64,000 bases of DNA, taken from positions 46,478 through 110,477 of the forward strand of contig DPQQ01000003.1 of the NCBI GenBank assembly GCA_003538975.1, read 5' to 3'. This document shows positions 26,498-34,945 of the stretch, in pieces (within the stretch, counting starts at the first letter, position 1; every line of letters begins with the position of its first letter). The notes beneath the pieces were generated by a model that did not search any database, was not told where the DNA came from, and worked only from the letters and a program-made list of their open reading frames with translations. The position numbers and the translations under genes were made by a program. This DNA comes from Clostridiales bacterium (GTDB taxonomy: Bacteria; Bacillota; Clostridia; Christensenellales; Borkfalkiaceae).

Positions 26498-26666
26498 ATG
26501 AGAAAAGAAACCAGTAAAAGCAAAAACACGACCGCAAAGAAGTCTGCAAGTAGCAAGGCAAAAGCCTGTAAAGGCTAAAACGCATACCGATCCTTTCGGA
26601 TCGTACACGGGGATAGATCTTTACGAAGAATTCGCAAAACCCGTGCAGGACGTGGACGACCTTTAA
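26498..26666 (+). pseudogene. Frameshifted small conserved protein (DPFGSYTG...VQDVDDL type)
   Basis: A well-placed AGGAGAAG site precedes the ATG at 26498. The first frame encodes a basic Lys/Ser/Thr segment of 26 residues and stops at 26578. A +1 frame that overlaps from about 26556 continues with KTHTDPFGSYTG, then IDLYEEFAKPVQDVDDL, and stops at 26666; it has no ATG, GTG or TTG of its own. The second part resembles a small acidic-tailed protein I recall from Clostridia. A single inserted base near 26550-26570 would explain the break, so this is a broken gene, a recoded gene or a sequence error. Confidence 0.65.
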
Positions 26667-27033
26667 CCGAATTATGCGTAAGGCGATAAGTAAAATTTTA
26701 TAAGCGTTTGCGATTTGATAAAAATAAGCAAAGTAAAATTTGCCTTAAAAATATCGGCTCATAAGGTCCTTTTTGAGAAATCGAAACAGGAAGTATGAAC
26801 AAAGCGATTTTTACGGCGGATAATTATAGCTAAGATAAGAGCAAAAGCGAAAATTTATACGTTGCCGAACGTAAACTTTTATAAGTCTTTAATAAGGAAT
26901 ATACTATTTTGATAGTTAAAGATTAAAAGTAAAAATAAAGTTAAAGTCAGACGCGGGAACAAAACAGATAAAGTAATAAAAGCGTAAAATTTTAATAAAT
27001 TACGAATAATTACGGATATGTAAGAATAGTTCC

Positions 27034-27064
27034 GGAAGAGTATCGCGCGCGGTACTCTTTTTCC
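27034..27064 (+). terminator. Terminator ahead of rnpB
   Basis: AAGAGTA/TACTCTT stem with a GC-rich loop and TTTTT. It probably ends the rubrerythrin unit. The 26667-27033 stretch before it shows no gene. Confidence 0.65.
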
Positions 27065-27144
27065 GTTATAAAGTGTACGGCGGATAACAAAAGACAAATT
27101 ATTATAAAATAAACGATAAAATAATAGTAAAAGATATATAAAAA

Positions 27145-27173
27145 TTGACTTTTATCCGAAATTCGGGTAAAAT
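27145..27173 (+). promoter_or_regulatory. rnpB promoter
   Basis: TTGACT (27145-27150), a 17-nt spacer and TAAAAT (27168-27173), placing the start at about 27180, exactly where the P1 helix of RNase P RNA begins. Confidence 0.8.
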
Positions 27174-27179
27174 AAAGGT

Positions 27180-27521
27180 CAAGTCATTCGTGTGATCGCG
27201 GCAACGCATGAAAAGGCGTTGATGAGGAAAGTCCGAGCATCACAGGGCAGGACGCCGGAGAAATCCCGGTGAAGGCGACTTTAAGGAAAGTGCAACAGAA
27301 ATATACCGCCGTAAGGTAAGGTTGAAAAGGCGTGGTAAGAGCACACCGTGTCTGCGGTAACGCGGATAGCCATGTAAACCCCGTCCGATGCAAGATTGAC
27401 GTAAAGGTACATTGGGCTGCCCGTCCGTATTTTTACAATAAAACATCGCTTGAGCCGTGCGGAGACGTACGGTCTAGATAAATGATCACACTCGACAGAA
27501 CTCGGCTTACAGATTGACTTG
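27180..27521 (+). ncRNA. rnpB: RNase P RNA
   Basis: Catalytic RNA that trims tRNA 5' leaders. The invariant GAGGAAAGTCCGAGCA core (about 27221-27236) and the 3' ACAGAACTCGGCTTACAGA segment (about 27495-27513) are both present. The ends pair as P1: CAAGTCA at 27180-27186 with TGACTTG at 27515-27521. The length of about 342 nt is normal. The 3' end runs straight into its terminator. Confidence 0.96.
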
Positions 27522-27523
27522 GG

Positions 27524-27554
27524 CGGCTTCGCTTTTGCGAAGCCGTTTTTATTT
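27524..27554 (+). terminator. rnpB terminator
   Basis: CGGCTTCGC-TTTT-GCGAAGCCG followed by TTTTTATTTT. The methyltransferase gene starts about 90 nt beyond it. Confidence 0.93.
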
Positions 27555-27642
27555 TAAGCGAAATATTGTGTTAGTTAAAGATCTGCTTGCTATTATTCGC
27601 GATTTAGAATATAATAAAAATAAGATGATTCAAGGAGACATT

Positions 27643-28710
27643 ATGTTAAGTTTTATTTCTGCTAAAGAAGCCGCTGAAAAATGGAATATTTCACAAAGAC
27701 GAGTTTCCGTATTATGTAGCGAAAACAGAATAAACGGCGCAATGATGGTCGGCAATATGTGGATTATTCCGGCTAATGCCGAAAAGCCGGTTGATAAAAG
27801 AACTGTTCGTTATGAAAAATCAAAAACTGTTATGCTTAAACCGTTTGTAAAATGGGTAGGTGGAAAAAGCCAACTCGTCGAGCAAATCGAAAAAATGCTC
27901 CCGACAGACGGAGAAAAAGTTTTGACAAAATACGCTGAACCTATGGTTGGCGGTGGCGCATTGTTTTTCAGCATACTTTCCAAATATGATTTTGAAGAAT
28001 TGTATATCAGTGATATAAATGCCGAACTTATAAATGCATATCAAGCCGTAAAAAACGACGTAGATAATTTGATTGCAAAACTTAACGAAATGCAAATGCT
28101 GTTTTTACCTATGGACGAAAACGGCAGAAAATATTTTTACTATAACATTCGAGAGAAGTTTAACTCAACGGTATTAACTGAAGAAACTGCAACAGAAAAA
28201 GCCGCTCAGTTCATTTTCTTGAATAAAACTTGCTTTAACGGGCTTTATCGTGTAAACAGAAAAGGACAGTTTAATGTTCCTATGGGGGCATATAAAAATC
28301 CGACTATTTGCGACGATGAAAATTTGCGCAATATACATGAAGCATTGCAAAACGTAACTATAATCTGCGGCGATTATTCGTTGTCAAAATCGTTTATTGA
28401 TAAGGATACGTTTGTGTATCTCGATCCGCCATATCGCCCTATTTCTGAAACATCGGCGTTTACGGCTTATAATTCAGACGTGTTTGATGACGAAGAGCAA
28501 ATAAGATTATCAAAGTTTATAGATGAAATCAATCTTTCGGGTGCGAAAATTGTTTTAAGTAACTCCGATCCGAAAAATGTAAACGAAGAAGATAATTTCT
28601 TTGATGATTTGTATAAAAACTATAAAATAAATCGTGTTGAAGCAAGCCGAGCAATAAACAGCAAAGGCGACAAACGCGGCAAAATAAACGAATTGCTTAT
28701 TTGTAATTAA
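27643..28710 (+). CDS. Dam-type DNA adenine-N6 methyltransferase with N-terminal helix-turn-helix
   Basis: S-adenosylmethionine-dependent N6-adenine methyltransferase of a type II restriction-modification system. The 355 residues begin with an excisionase-like DNA-binding domain (about 4-50, ISAKEAAEKWNISQRRVSVLC). The D12/Dam catalytic domain follows: PFVKWVGGKSQL near 67-78 (motif X), EPMVGGGALFF near 106-116 (motif I), NKTCFNGLYRVNRKGQFNVP, and the catalytic DPPY near 264-267. The usual target of close relatives is GATC, but this is not certain here. The extra N-terminal domain may autoregulate the cassette. The ATG at 27643 has AGGAGA upstream. Confidence 0.88.
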   Translation: MLSFISAKEAAEKWNISQRRVSVLCSENRINGAMMVGNMWIIPANAEKPVDKRTVRYEKSKTVMLKPFVKWVGGKSQLVEQIEKMLPTDGEKVLTKYAEPMVGGGALFFSILSKYDFEELYISDINAELINAYQAVKNDVDNLIAKLNEMQMLFLPMDENGRKYFYYNIREKFNSTVLTEETATEKAAQFIFLNKTCFNGLYRVNRKGQFNVPMGAYKNPTICDDENLRNIHEALQNVTIICGDYSLSKSFIDKDTFVYLDPPYRPISETSAFTAYNSDVFDDEEQIRLSKFIDEINLSGAKIVLSNSDPKNVNEEDNFFDDLYKNYKINRVEASRAINSKGDKRGKINELLICN

Positions 28711-28720
28711 GGGGGAATTT

Positions 28721-29260
28721 ATGATAAAAAGTGGTAAAGGCGGCGGTAATACGCGTACGGGATTGATTTTTGAGGGAAAAACAGATTTGTCTAATTTTCT
28801 GCAGCAACAACCTCATTATTCAGTAGTCGAACACGACGTATTTTATGATAATAAGAAAATTGCCGAAGTATACAAAAAGCATAGCTTTTATTCAATATTT
28901 CTTAAAAAACTTAATATTGATTGGACAAAACACATTTCAAAACAGTTATTGCCCGATGATAGTATTTTTGTTTTACTCAATAACATTTTGTTTATTATTG
29001 AATGTAAACATCAGGAAGTCGAAGGATCTGTAGATGAAAAATTGCAGACTTGCGATTTTAAGAAAAAACAATATAAAAAACTTATGTCTTCTGCTAATAT
29101 AGATGTTGAGTACATCTATTTGTTGGATGATTGGTTCCGCAAACCTAAATATAGAGATGTATTAAACTATATTCATTCAGTAGATTGTGACTATTATTTT
29201 GAATATATTCCATTGACCAGATTGGGCTTGCCTGTTCCGCCTGAACTCGTTGAAGACTAA
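28721..29260 (+). CDS. Probable type II restriction endonuclease (PD-(D/E)xK)
   Basis: A 179-residue protein placed between two DNA methyltransferase genes. A PD-(D/E)xK nuclease core is readable: LLPDDSIFVLL supplies the aspartate near residue 85, and IIECKHQ about 17 residues later supplies the ExK pair. SVDEKLQTCDFKKKQYKKL follows, a helix of the type seen after such cores. The N terminus is Gly-rich (GKGGGNTRTGLIFEGKTDL). The recognition sequence cannot be read. A strong AGGGGG ribosome site lies 7 nt upstream, 10 nt after the first methyltransferase. Base composition is lower in GC than the flanking housekeeping genes, which suggests acquisition. Confidence 0.75.
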   Translation: MIKSGKGGGNTRTGLIFEGKTDLSNFLQQQPHYSVVEHDVFYDNKKIAEVYKKHSFYSIFLKKLNIDWTKHISKQLLPDDSIFVLLNNILFIIECKHQEVEGSVDEKLQTCDFKKKQYKKLMSSANIDVEYIYLLDDWFRKPKYRDVLNYIHSVDCDYYFEYIPLTRLGLPVPPELVED

Positions 29261-29265
29261 TACTT

Positions 29266-30009
29266 ATGGCAAAGAAAAAGATACCGTTACAGCCAGAAAA
29301 TTTTGAACTTGAAACAAATACTATTTGGGCATTTCCGAATCGCGGTAAATGGGCGACTCACGATGCAAAATATCGCGGGAATTGGTCACCGTATATTCCG
29401 AGAAATGTAATTTTGCGTTATTCGCAAGAAAACGACACGGTTTTAGATCAGTTTGTTGGCGGGGGAACTACTGCCATTGAGGCAAAATTGACAAACAGAA
29501 ATTTTGTCGGCGTTGATATTAACCCTAACGCGCTTGAAATTACAAAAAGCAAATTGAATTTTGAGTGTGAATTTAACCCAGCGATAAATATTATGCAGGG
29601 AGATGCGCGTAATCTTTCGACTATTGCCGATAATTCGATTGATCTTATTTGCACGCATCCGCCTTATGCCGATATTATTCATTACAGCGAAGATATCGAC
29701 GGCGATATGTCGCTTATGCCTATGAAAGATTTTTTATTCGAAATCGGCAAAGTTGCAGAAGAATGCTATCGTGTGCTTAAAAAAGACAAATTCTGTGCTA
29801 TACTTATGGGAGATACCCGTAAAAAGGGCATGGTTCAACCATTAGCGTTTGAAACAATGCGTATTTTTGAAATGGCAGGGTTCAAAACGAAAGAAATTAT
29901 AATCAAGGAACAACACAACTGTAAAGCTACGGGTTATTGGAAAACAAACAGTATAAAGTTCAATTTCCTTTTACTCGCCCACGAGTATTTGTTTGTGTTT
30001 AAAAAATAG
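29266..30009 (+). CDS. Second DNA methyltransferase of the restriction-modification cassette (N4/N6 amino type)
   Basis: A 247-residue amino-methyltransferase. Motif I is DQFVGGGTTAIEAKL near 61-75, followed by GVDINPNALEI (motif II). The catalytic motif IV is THPPYADII near 127-135, with histidine where most enzymes have Asp, Asn or Ser before PPY. The N-terminal KWATHDAKYRGNWSPYIPR segment probably carries motif X. Whether the product is N6-adenine or N4-cytosine methylation is not decidable by eye. It starts 5 nt after the endonuclease stop with no clear ribosome site, so it is probably translationally coupled. A terminator ends the cassette. Confidence 0.82.
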   Translation: MAKKKIPLQPENFELETNTIWAFPNRGKWATHDAKYRGNWSPYIPRNVILRYSQENDTVLDQFVGGGTTAIEAKLTNRNFVGVDINPNALEITKSKLNFECEFNPAINIMQGDARNLSTIADNSIDLICTHPPYADIIHYSEDIDGDMSLMPMKDFLFEIGKVAEECYRVLKKDKFCAILMGDTRKKGMVQPLAFETMRIFEMAGFKTKEIIIKEQHNCKATGYWKTNSIKFNFLLLAHEYLFVFKK

Positions 30010-30012
30010 CGC

Positions 30013-30039
30013 AAAAGAGTCCCGGAAACGGGACTTTTT
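30013..30039 (+). terminator. Terminator of the restriction-modification cassette
   Basis: AGTCCCG-GAAA-CGGGACT with flanking A and T runs; a GNRA-type tetraloop. Confidence 0.9.
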
Positions 30040-30074
30040 CTATACTTATTACATTTTATTCTTTATCTTAAGCA

Positions 30075-31940
30075 TTACTTTTTAAGGTAGACCATAAGGA
30101 CTGCGACGTCGGCGGGGTTGACGCCGTAAATTCTTCCCGCCTGACCTAAGTTTTCGGGGCGGATTTTGTTTAAGTTTTCGCGCGCTTCTATTCTCAATCC
30201 TTCTATCTTCATGTAGTCGATATCTGCGGGGAGCTTCTTTTCTTCGAGTTTTTTCGCCCGTTCTATCTGTTCGAGACCTTTTGCGAGATAACCTTCGTAA
30301 CGATAGTCGGTTTCGAGCATTTCGAGCGTGTCCCATCTGACGTTTTCAAAAGCGTTGTAATATTCTTTTATGTCTTTAACCGGTATGCCGCGCTTTATCA
30401 TGTCTTTATAAGTGATCGCGGTGTTGAGCGGGGCAAAGCCGTATTTTGCGATAAAGTCGTTCGCTTCTTTAGGCAAAAGCTTCTTTTCGGATTCTTCTTT
30501 TGCGGAAGCGTATTCTGCTTTACGTTTTAAAAATCTTTCGTAACGGTCGTCTTTTACCAGTCCGCACGCTCTGCCGATTTCGGTAAGACGCATGTCGGCG
30601 TTGTCCTGCCTTAAAAATATTCTGTGTTCCGCGCGCGAAGTCATAATTCGGTACGGCTCGTCTGCGCCCTTGGTCACAAGATCGTCTATCATAACGCCTA
30701 TATACGCTTCGTTGCGTTTAAGAATAACGGGGGGCATGCCTTTAAGTTTCATTGCGGCGTTTATCCCTGCGATGAGTCCCTGCGCGGCGGCTTCTTCATA
30801 ACCGCTGGTGCCGTTTACCTGCCCGGCGGTGAATAAATTTTCAACCTTTTTGAATTCGAGCGAAAGTTTAAGGTCGGTCGAATCTATCGCGTCATACTCT
30901 ATTGCGTAAGCGTAACGCATTATCTCGCAGTGTTCGAGTCCGGGGATAGTTCTGTACATAGCCTTCTGGACTTCGTGCGGGAGCGACGTGGACATACCCT
31001 GAACGTACACTTCGTGAGTGAGTCTGCCTTCGGGTTCTAAAAAGATCTGATGCCGCTCTTTATCGGCAAACCTTATTACCTTCGTTTCGATAGAAGGACA
31101 ATATCTCGGACCTACGCCGACGATAAGACCGGACATAAGGGGAGAGCGTTCGAGATTTTCGCGGATTATGCGATGCGTTTCTTCATTGGTATAGGTAAGG
31201 TAGCACGGAGTCTGCGTTTCCTTTTTCGGCGCGGATTCGGTCATGAAGGAGAATGGGTAAATTTCGTCTTCGCCCGGCTGAATCTGACACTTTGTAAAGT
31301 CTACCGTTCTGCCGTCTACTCTCGCGGGAGTTCCCGTTTTAAGTCTTTTTACAGTAAATCCCAGGTCTATGAGCGAAGCCGTAAGCTTATTTGCCGGAGC
31401 AAAACCGTTCGGTCCGACGTTCTTCTGCCAGTTGCCGGTAGTGATTTCCGCATTAAGGTAAACGCCTGTTGCAAGAACGACTGCTTTCGCTTCGATAATT
31501 CCGCCGAAGTCGGTTAAAACCCCGGTGACCTTTCCGTTTTCGGTCAGTATTTTTACCGCTTCGCCCTGCAGGATGCGGAGATTGTCCGTTTCTTCGAGAG
31601 TCTTTTTCATAAGGGCGTGGTAAAGGTGCTTGTCGGACTGGCTTCGAAGCGACTGTACCGCCGAACCCTTACCGCGGTTCAACATTCTGAGCTGCATGCA
31701 GGCTTTATCGGCGTTTATGCCCATTTCGCCGCCTAAGGCGTCGATTTCACGCACCAGGTGTCCCTTGGCCGTACCGCCGATAGAAGGATTGCACGCCATA
31801 AAGGCTATGCTTTCGAGATTGAGCGTAAGCATAACGGTATTCATATTAAGCCGCGCCGCCGCGAGAGCGGCTTCGCATCCCGCGTGTCCCGCTCCTATGA
31901 CGAGAACGTCGCATGAAGTTTCGTAAAAAGTGTTTTCCAT
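30075..31940 (-). CDS. mnmG: tRNA uridine-5-carboxymethylaminomethyl modification enzyme MnmG (GidA)
   Basis: FAD enzyme that, with MnmE, builds the cmnm5 group on wobble U34 of several tRNAs. The 621 residues begin with the FAD loop VIGAGHAGCEAALAAAR at about 14-30. GGTAKGHLVREIDALGGEMG, TGTPARVDGRTVDF and GTSGYEEAAAQGLIAG follow, and the C-terminal MnmE/tRNA-binding domain contains RAEHRIFLRQDNADMRLT. Length is normal. mnmE is not in the window. It lies downstream of dnaA on the same strand, with a hairpin between them, and has no clear Shine-Dalgarno sequence. Confidence 0.97.
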   Translation of the reverse strand: MENTFYETSCDVLVIGAGHAGCEAALAAARLNMNTVMLTLNLESIAFMACNPSIGGTAKGHLVREIDALGGEMGINADKACMQLRMLNRGKGSAVQSLRSQSDKHLYHALMKKTLEETDNLRILQGEAVKILTENGKVTGVLTDFGGIIEAKAVVLATGVYLNAEITTGNWQKNVGPNGFAPANKLTASLIDLGFTVKRLKTGTPARVDGRTVDFTKCQIQPGEDEIYPFSFMTESAPKKETQTPCYLTYTNEETHRIIRENLERSPLMSGLIVGVGPRYCPSIETKVIRFADKERHQIFLEPEGRLTHEVYVQGMSTSLPHEVQKAMYRTIPGLEHCEIMRYAYAIEYDAIDSTDLKLSLEFKKVENLFTAGQVNGTSGYEEAAAQGLIAGINAAMKLKGMPPVILKRNEAYIGVMIDDLVTKGADEPYRIMTSRAEHRIFLRQDNADMRLTEIGRACGLVKDDRYERFLKRKAEYASAKEESEKKLLPKEANDFIAKYGFAPLNTAITYKDMIKRGIPVKDIKEYYNAFENVRWDTLEMLETDYRYEGYLAKGLEQIERAKKLEEKKLPADIDYMKIEGLRIEARENLNKIRPENLGQAGRIYGVNPADVAVLMVYLKK

Positions 31941-31960
31941 AATTTTGTTTTTAAGATTAT

Positions 31961-31981
31961 AAGCCCCGTAAACAGGGGCTT
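31961..31981 (-). terminator. Hairpin between dnaA and mnmG
   Basis: AAGCCCC-GTAAACA-GGGGCTT lies 10 nt after the dnaA stop. The following sequence on the minus strand is only moderately T-rich, so some read-through into mnmG is possible. Confidence 0.65.
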
Positions 31982-31990
31982 ATTTTAAGA

Positions 31991-33334
31991 TTATTTTTTA
32001 AGAATAAGATTTTTTATGTCGTTTACGTCGGTTGAGAGCTTTCTGTCGAGTTTGATAAGGTCTGCTATTTTATCTCTTGCGTAAATTACGGTGGCGTGAT
32101 CTCTTCCGCCGATTTTCTGACCTATCGTTTCGAGCGGGAGAGAGAGCATCTCTGTCATAAGGTACATGGCTATCTGTCTCGGCTCCGCAATGTCTTTGTT
32201 TTTCTTTTTGCCTAAAAGATCTGCGCGTTTTATATGGTAAAAATCGGCTACGCAGTTTATTATATCGTCGGCTTTTACGGCTTCCTGCGTTTCGCCCACG
32301 CTCTCTTTAAGGGCTTCGTTTACAAGGTCTATGGTAATAGGCTTTTCGTGCAGCTGCGAAGCGAAAATAACCTTCGTGAGCTTGCCGATGAGCGATCTTA
32401 TGTCTCCGCCGTCTTTTTCGGCAATATACGATAAAACGCTTATGTCTACGACTACCTTTTTTTCTTCCGCCTTTTTCTTTAAAATGGCTATTCTCGTTTC
32501 GACGTCGGGTTTCTGCACGTCGGCTAAAAGTCCGCCTTCGAATCTCGTGCGCAGTCTGTCTTCAAGCACTTCGATTTCGTTCGGCGGTCTGTCCGAAGCG
32601 ATGACGATCTGCTTGTTCTGCATTATGAGTTCGTTGAATGTGTGGAAGAATTCCGATTGCGTTTGTTGTTTGCCCGATAAGAACTGAATATCGTCTATGA
32701 TTAAAAAGTCTACGCTTCTGAAAGCTTTTCTGAATTCCTGTCCGTTATTTTTGCCGCGGCTTATCGCTTCGATAAGCTGGTTGGTGAACTGTTCGCAGGT
32801 GGCGTACAAAACTTTTTTTGCGGGGTGTCTTACTTTGAGACTGTTCGCTATCGCCATCAATATATGCGTTTTTCCGAGCCCCGTGCCGCCGTAAATAAAC
32901 AGCGGGTTAAACGTTTCCGACGGGTTGTCGGCTTCCGCCACAGCCTTCGCCGCGGCGTAAATAAGCTCGTTGGAGCCGCCTACGACAAAGTTCTCGAACG
33001 TGAAGTTCGGATTTACGGGTGAGCCTGAAAAAGTTATTTTATCCGGTTCGTCCGAAGACTGCCTGAGAGCGATTTTTTTATCCGTTCCCACGACGATTTC
33101 GAACTTATCGACCGTTCCGCCCGAAACATTTTTAAGAGATTCGTTTATTTTTTCCGCATAGCTTTTGTTTACTCTTTCCGCCGCGAGATTGGTTTTTGAC
33201 CATAAGACGAGCTTATTGCCCTTTAAATCCGCCGCGACGAGCGGTTCTATAAACGTGGTATAGCCCTGCTGGGATATTTCCGAACTCTGCAGGTCTATAA
33301 GGGCGTCTTTCCATAAAATTTCGTAACTTTCCAT
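31991..33334 (-). CDS. dnaA: Chromosomal replication initiator protein DnaA
   Basis: ATP-dependent initiator that binds DnaA boxes and melts oriC. The 447 residues show the N-terminal interaction domain I (1-80), the FTFENFVVGGSNELIYAAA entry into the AAA+ domain, Walker A GGTGLGKT at 149-156, Walker B FLIIDDIQFL, and the DNA-binding domain IV with GRDHATV at 410-416, the signature loop that reads the box. The ribosome site is AAGGAAGAG. The gene diverges from recF. It is not next to dnaN and the adjacent gap lacks DnaA boxes, so autoregulation through local boxes is not obvious. Confidence 0.98.
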   Translation of the reverse strand: MESYEILWKDALIDLQSSEISQQGYTTFIEPLVAADLKGNKLVLWSKTNLAAERVNKSYAEKINESLKNVSGGTVDKFEIVVGTDKKIALRQSSDEPDKITFSGSPVNPNFTFENFVVGGSNELIYAAAKAVAEADNPSETFNPLFIYGGTGLGKTHILMAIANSLKVRHPAKKVLYATCEQFTNQLIEAISRGKNNGQEFRKAFRSVDFLIIDDIQFLSGKQQTQSEFFHTFNELIMQNKQIVIASDRPPNEIEVLEDRLRTRFEGGLLADVQKPDVETRIAILKKKAEEKKVVVDISVLSYIAEKDGGDIRSLIGKLTKVIFASQLHEKPITIDLVNEALKESVGETQEAVKADDIINCVADFYHIKRADLLGKKKNKDIAEPRQIAMYLMTEMLSLPLETIGQKIGGRDHATVIYARDKIADLIKLDRKLSTDVNDIKNLILKK

Positions 33335-33503
33335 AACTCTTCCTTTATACGTATGTAAAATTCCGCCGCGAGAAGCGAAAGCGGAAATAAATCGTAAAAA
33401 TCAAAAATCCGTTGCAATCGGGTAAAAAAAATTATATAATAAAATTGAAAATAAATAAAGCGAATTTTTCGTTTTTTTAAATTTTACCTTATCTTGTGTA
33501 ACT

Positions 33504-34652
33504 ATGTATATCGAAACCCTATTCCTGAAAAATTTCAGAAATTATTCCGAAGAGACTTTTTCTTTCGGACCTTTTGCCAATATTCTCGTCGGCGCGAACG
33601 CTCAGGGCAAGACGAATCTTGCCGAAGCGGTCTTTTTCTTATGTACGGGATATTCGCCCAAGGCTACGAAAGAGAAGGAACTTATAAAAAAGGGCGAAAC
33701 ATCGTGCGAGATATACGCCAAGGCGAACTCCGATTACGGCGCGGTCGCGATGAAGGCGGTTTTAACTGCGGACGGCGGCAAAAAGTTTACGATAAACGGA
33801 GCCGAAGTAAGCAAAATAGGGGATATTTTCGGCAATATAAACAGCGTGTTTTTCAACCCGTCCGAGCTTAAGCTCGTGCAGGAAAGTCCCGAGGACAGAC
33901 GAAGATTCATGAACGTCTCTCTGTCCGAAATGTCGAGACCTTACTTTTACGCGCTGTGCAAATACAATAAAATTCTCGCTCAGAGAAACAACCTTTTAAA
34001 AAGCGGCGAATACTCCGTTATACGCGACACGCTTTCGGTATGGGACGAACAACTCTCGGGCGAAGCGGCGAAAATCTTTAAGTTAAGGAACGACTTTTTA
34101 TCCGAACTCGCTCCGTTCGCGGCGGAAATACACGCAGCGATTTCCGGCGGGGAAAAACTTAAAATCAGTCCCGAAAATTCTTTTAAAGGCACCGAAGAAG
34201 AGATAGCGGACTTAATGTTTATAGAGCTTAAAAATTCTTTCGAAAAGGATCTGAGACTCGGTTTTACCAACGTCGGTCCGCACAGGGAAGACATAAAATT
34301 CGTTTTAAGCGGTCAGGACGTAAGAAAGTACGGCTCGCAGGGACAGCAAAGAACGGTCGCGCTGTCATTGAAGCTCGCCGAAGCCGAAATATTCAGAAAG
34401 CGTTTCGGCGAATATCCCGTTCTTATTTTAGACGACGTTTTATCCGAACTCGACAGAAAACGCCAGCGCGAACTTATCAAACGCATAACGAAGATGCAGA
34501 CTATCCTTACCGCTACTCACGTAGAATCTCCTTTGTTAAGGGGAACCGGTTACAAGCAGTTCACCGTCGAAGGCGGCAGGATAATCAAAGAAGCAGAAAA
34601 GCTTCCGAAGATGAAAACAGAGCAAAAAAACAATAAAAACGAAAAATTATAA
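33504..34652 (+). CDS. recF: DNA replication and repair protein RecF
   Basis: SMC-like ATPase that helps load RecA at single-strand gaps. The 382 residues carry FLKNFRNY near 7-14, Walker A GANAQGKT at 30-37, FFNPSELKLVQESPEDRRRFMN, the ABC signature GSQGQQRTVALSLKLAE, and Walker B VLILDDVLSELD. A short basic tail follows residue 365. It is transcribed divergently from dnaA with 169 bp between them. In most Bacillota it follows dnaN, so this is part of the rearranged origin region. No ribosome site is evident before the ATG. Confidence 0.95.
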   Translation: MYIETLFLKNFRNYSEETFSFGPFANILVGANAQGKTNLAEAVFFLCTGYSPKATKEKELIKKGETSCEIYAKANSDYGAVAMKAVLTADGGKKFTINGAEVSKIGDIFGNINSVFFNPSELKLVQESPEDRRRFMNVSLSEMSRPYFYALCKYNKILAQRNNLLKSGEYSVIRDTLSVWDEQLSGEAAKIFKLRNDFLSELAPFAAEIHAAISGGEKLKISPENSFKGTEEEIADLMFIELKNSFEKDLRLGFTNVGPHREDIKFVLSGQDVRKYGSQGQQRTVALSLKLAEAEIFRKRFGEYPVLILDDVLSELDRKRQRELIKRITKMQTILTATHVESPLLRGTGYKQFTVEGGRIIKEAEKLPKMKTEQKNNKNEKL

Positions 34653-34678
34653 AAACGGCAGAAGCCGCTTTTGTTTTT
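34652..34678 (+). terminator. Probable recF terminator
   Basis: AAAACGGC-AGAA-GCCGCTTTT (one bulged C) and TTTTGTTTTT directly after the recF stop. Confidence 0.65.
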
Positions 34679-34742
34679 AAATGAATTCCGCTGTAAAAGC
34701 CGCAAAATCGCCGGGGCTGTTAAAAAGGCGCGGTTTTATCGG

Positions 34743-34765
34743 GAACGTTCCGCCGGAACGTTGCC
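34743..34765 (+). repeat. Dispersed 23-nt intergenic repeat, copy 6 (variant)
   Basis: Reads GAACGTTCCGCCGGAACG, then TT, then GCC. It is a divergent member 80 nt before copy 7, in the recF-glycosyltransferase gap. Confidence 0.35.
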
Positions 34766-34822
34766 ATGCACGTTTTTTGCTGAAAAATAGACAAAAAAGC
34801 ATAAAGCGTTGATTTTCGGCGG

Positions 34823-34845
34823 GAACGGTTCGCCGAAAACATACC
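34823..34845 (+). repeat. Dispersed 23-nt intergenic repeat, copy 7
   Basis: Reads GAACGGTTCGCCGAAAAC, then AT, then ACC; 21 of 23 positions match the copy at 55111-55133. Confidence 0.55.
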
Positions 34846-34871
34846 TTTAAACCGATAATCGGATTAAACTA

Positions 34872-34900
34872 TTGCAAAAAAATATAAAATGAGATATACT
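34872..34900 (+). promoter_or_regulatory. Probable promoter of the glycosyltransferase operon
   Basis: TTGCAA (34872-34877), 17-nt spacer, TATACT (34895-34900). The leader would be about 39 nt with AAAGGAGAA before the ATG at 34946. Confidence 0.6.
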
Positions 34901-34945
34901 GATCAAAAGGGTAAAGCGTAAAATTAAGCATTAAAAGGAGAACTT

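Noticed and set aside
26498..26666. Programmed ribosomal frameshift in the small gene
   Set aside because: No clear slippery heptamer with a downstream structure; an indel or sequence error is simpler.
27514..27642. Upstream in-frame extension of the Dam-type methyltransferase
   Set aside because: It starts inside the 3' end of RNase P RNA and crosses its terminator; the ATG at 27643 has a proper ribosome site.
33335..33503. dnaA-recF gap as the origin
   Set aside because: AT-rich but no cluster of DnaA-box-like 9-mers, unlike 11140-11515.
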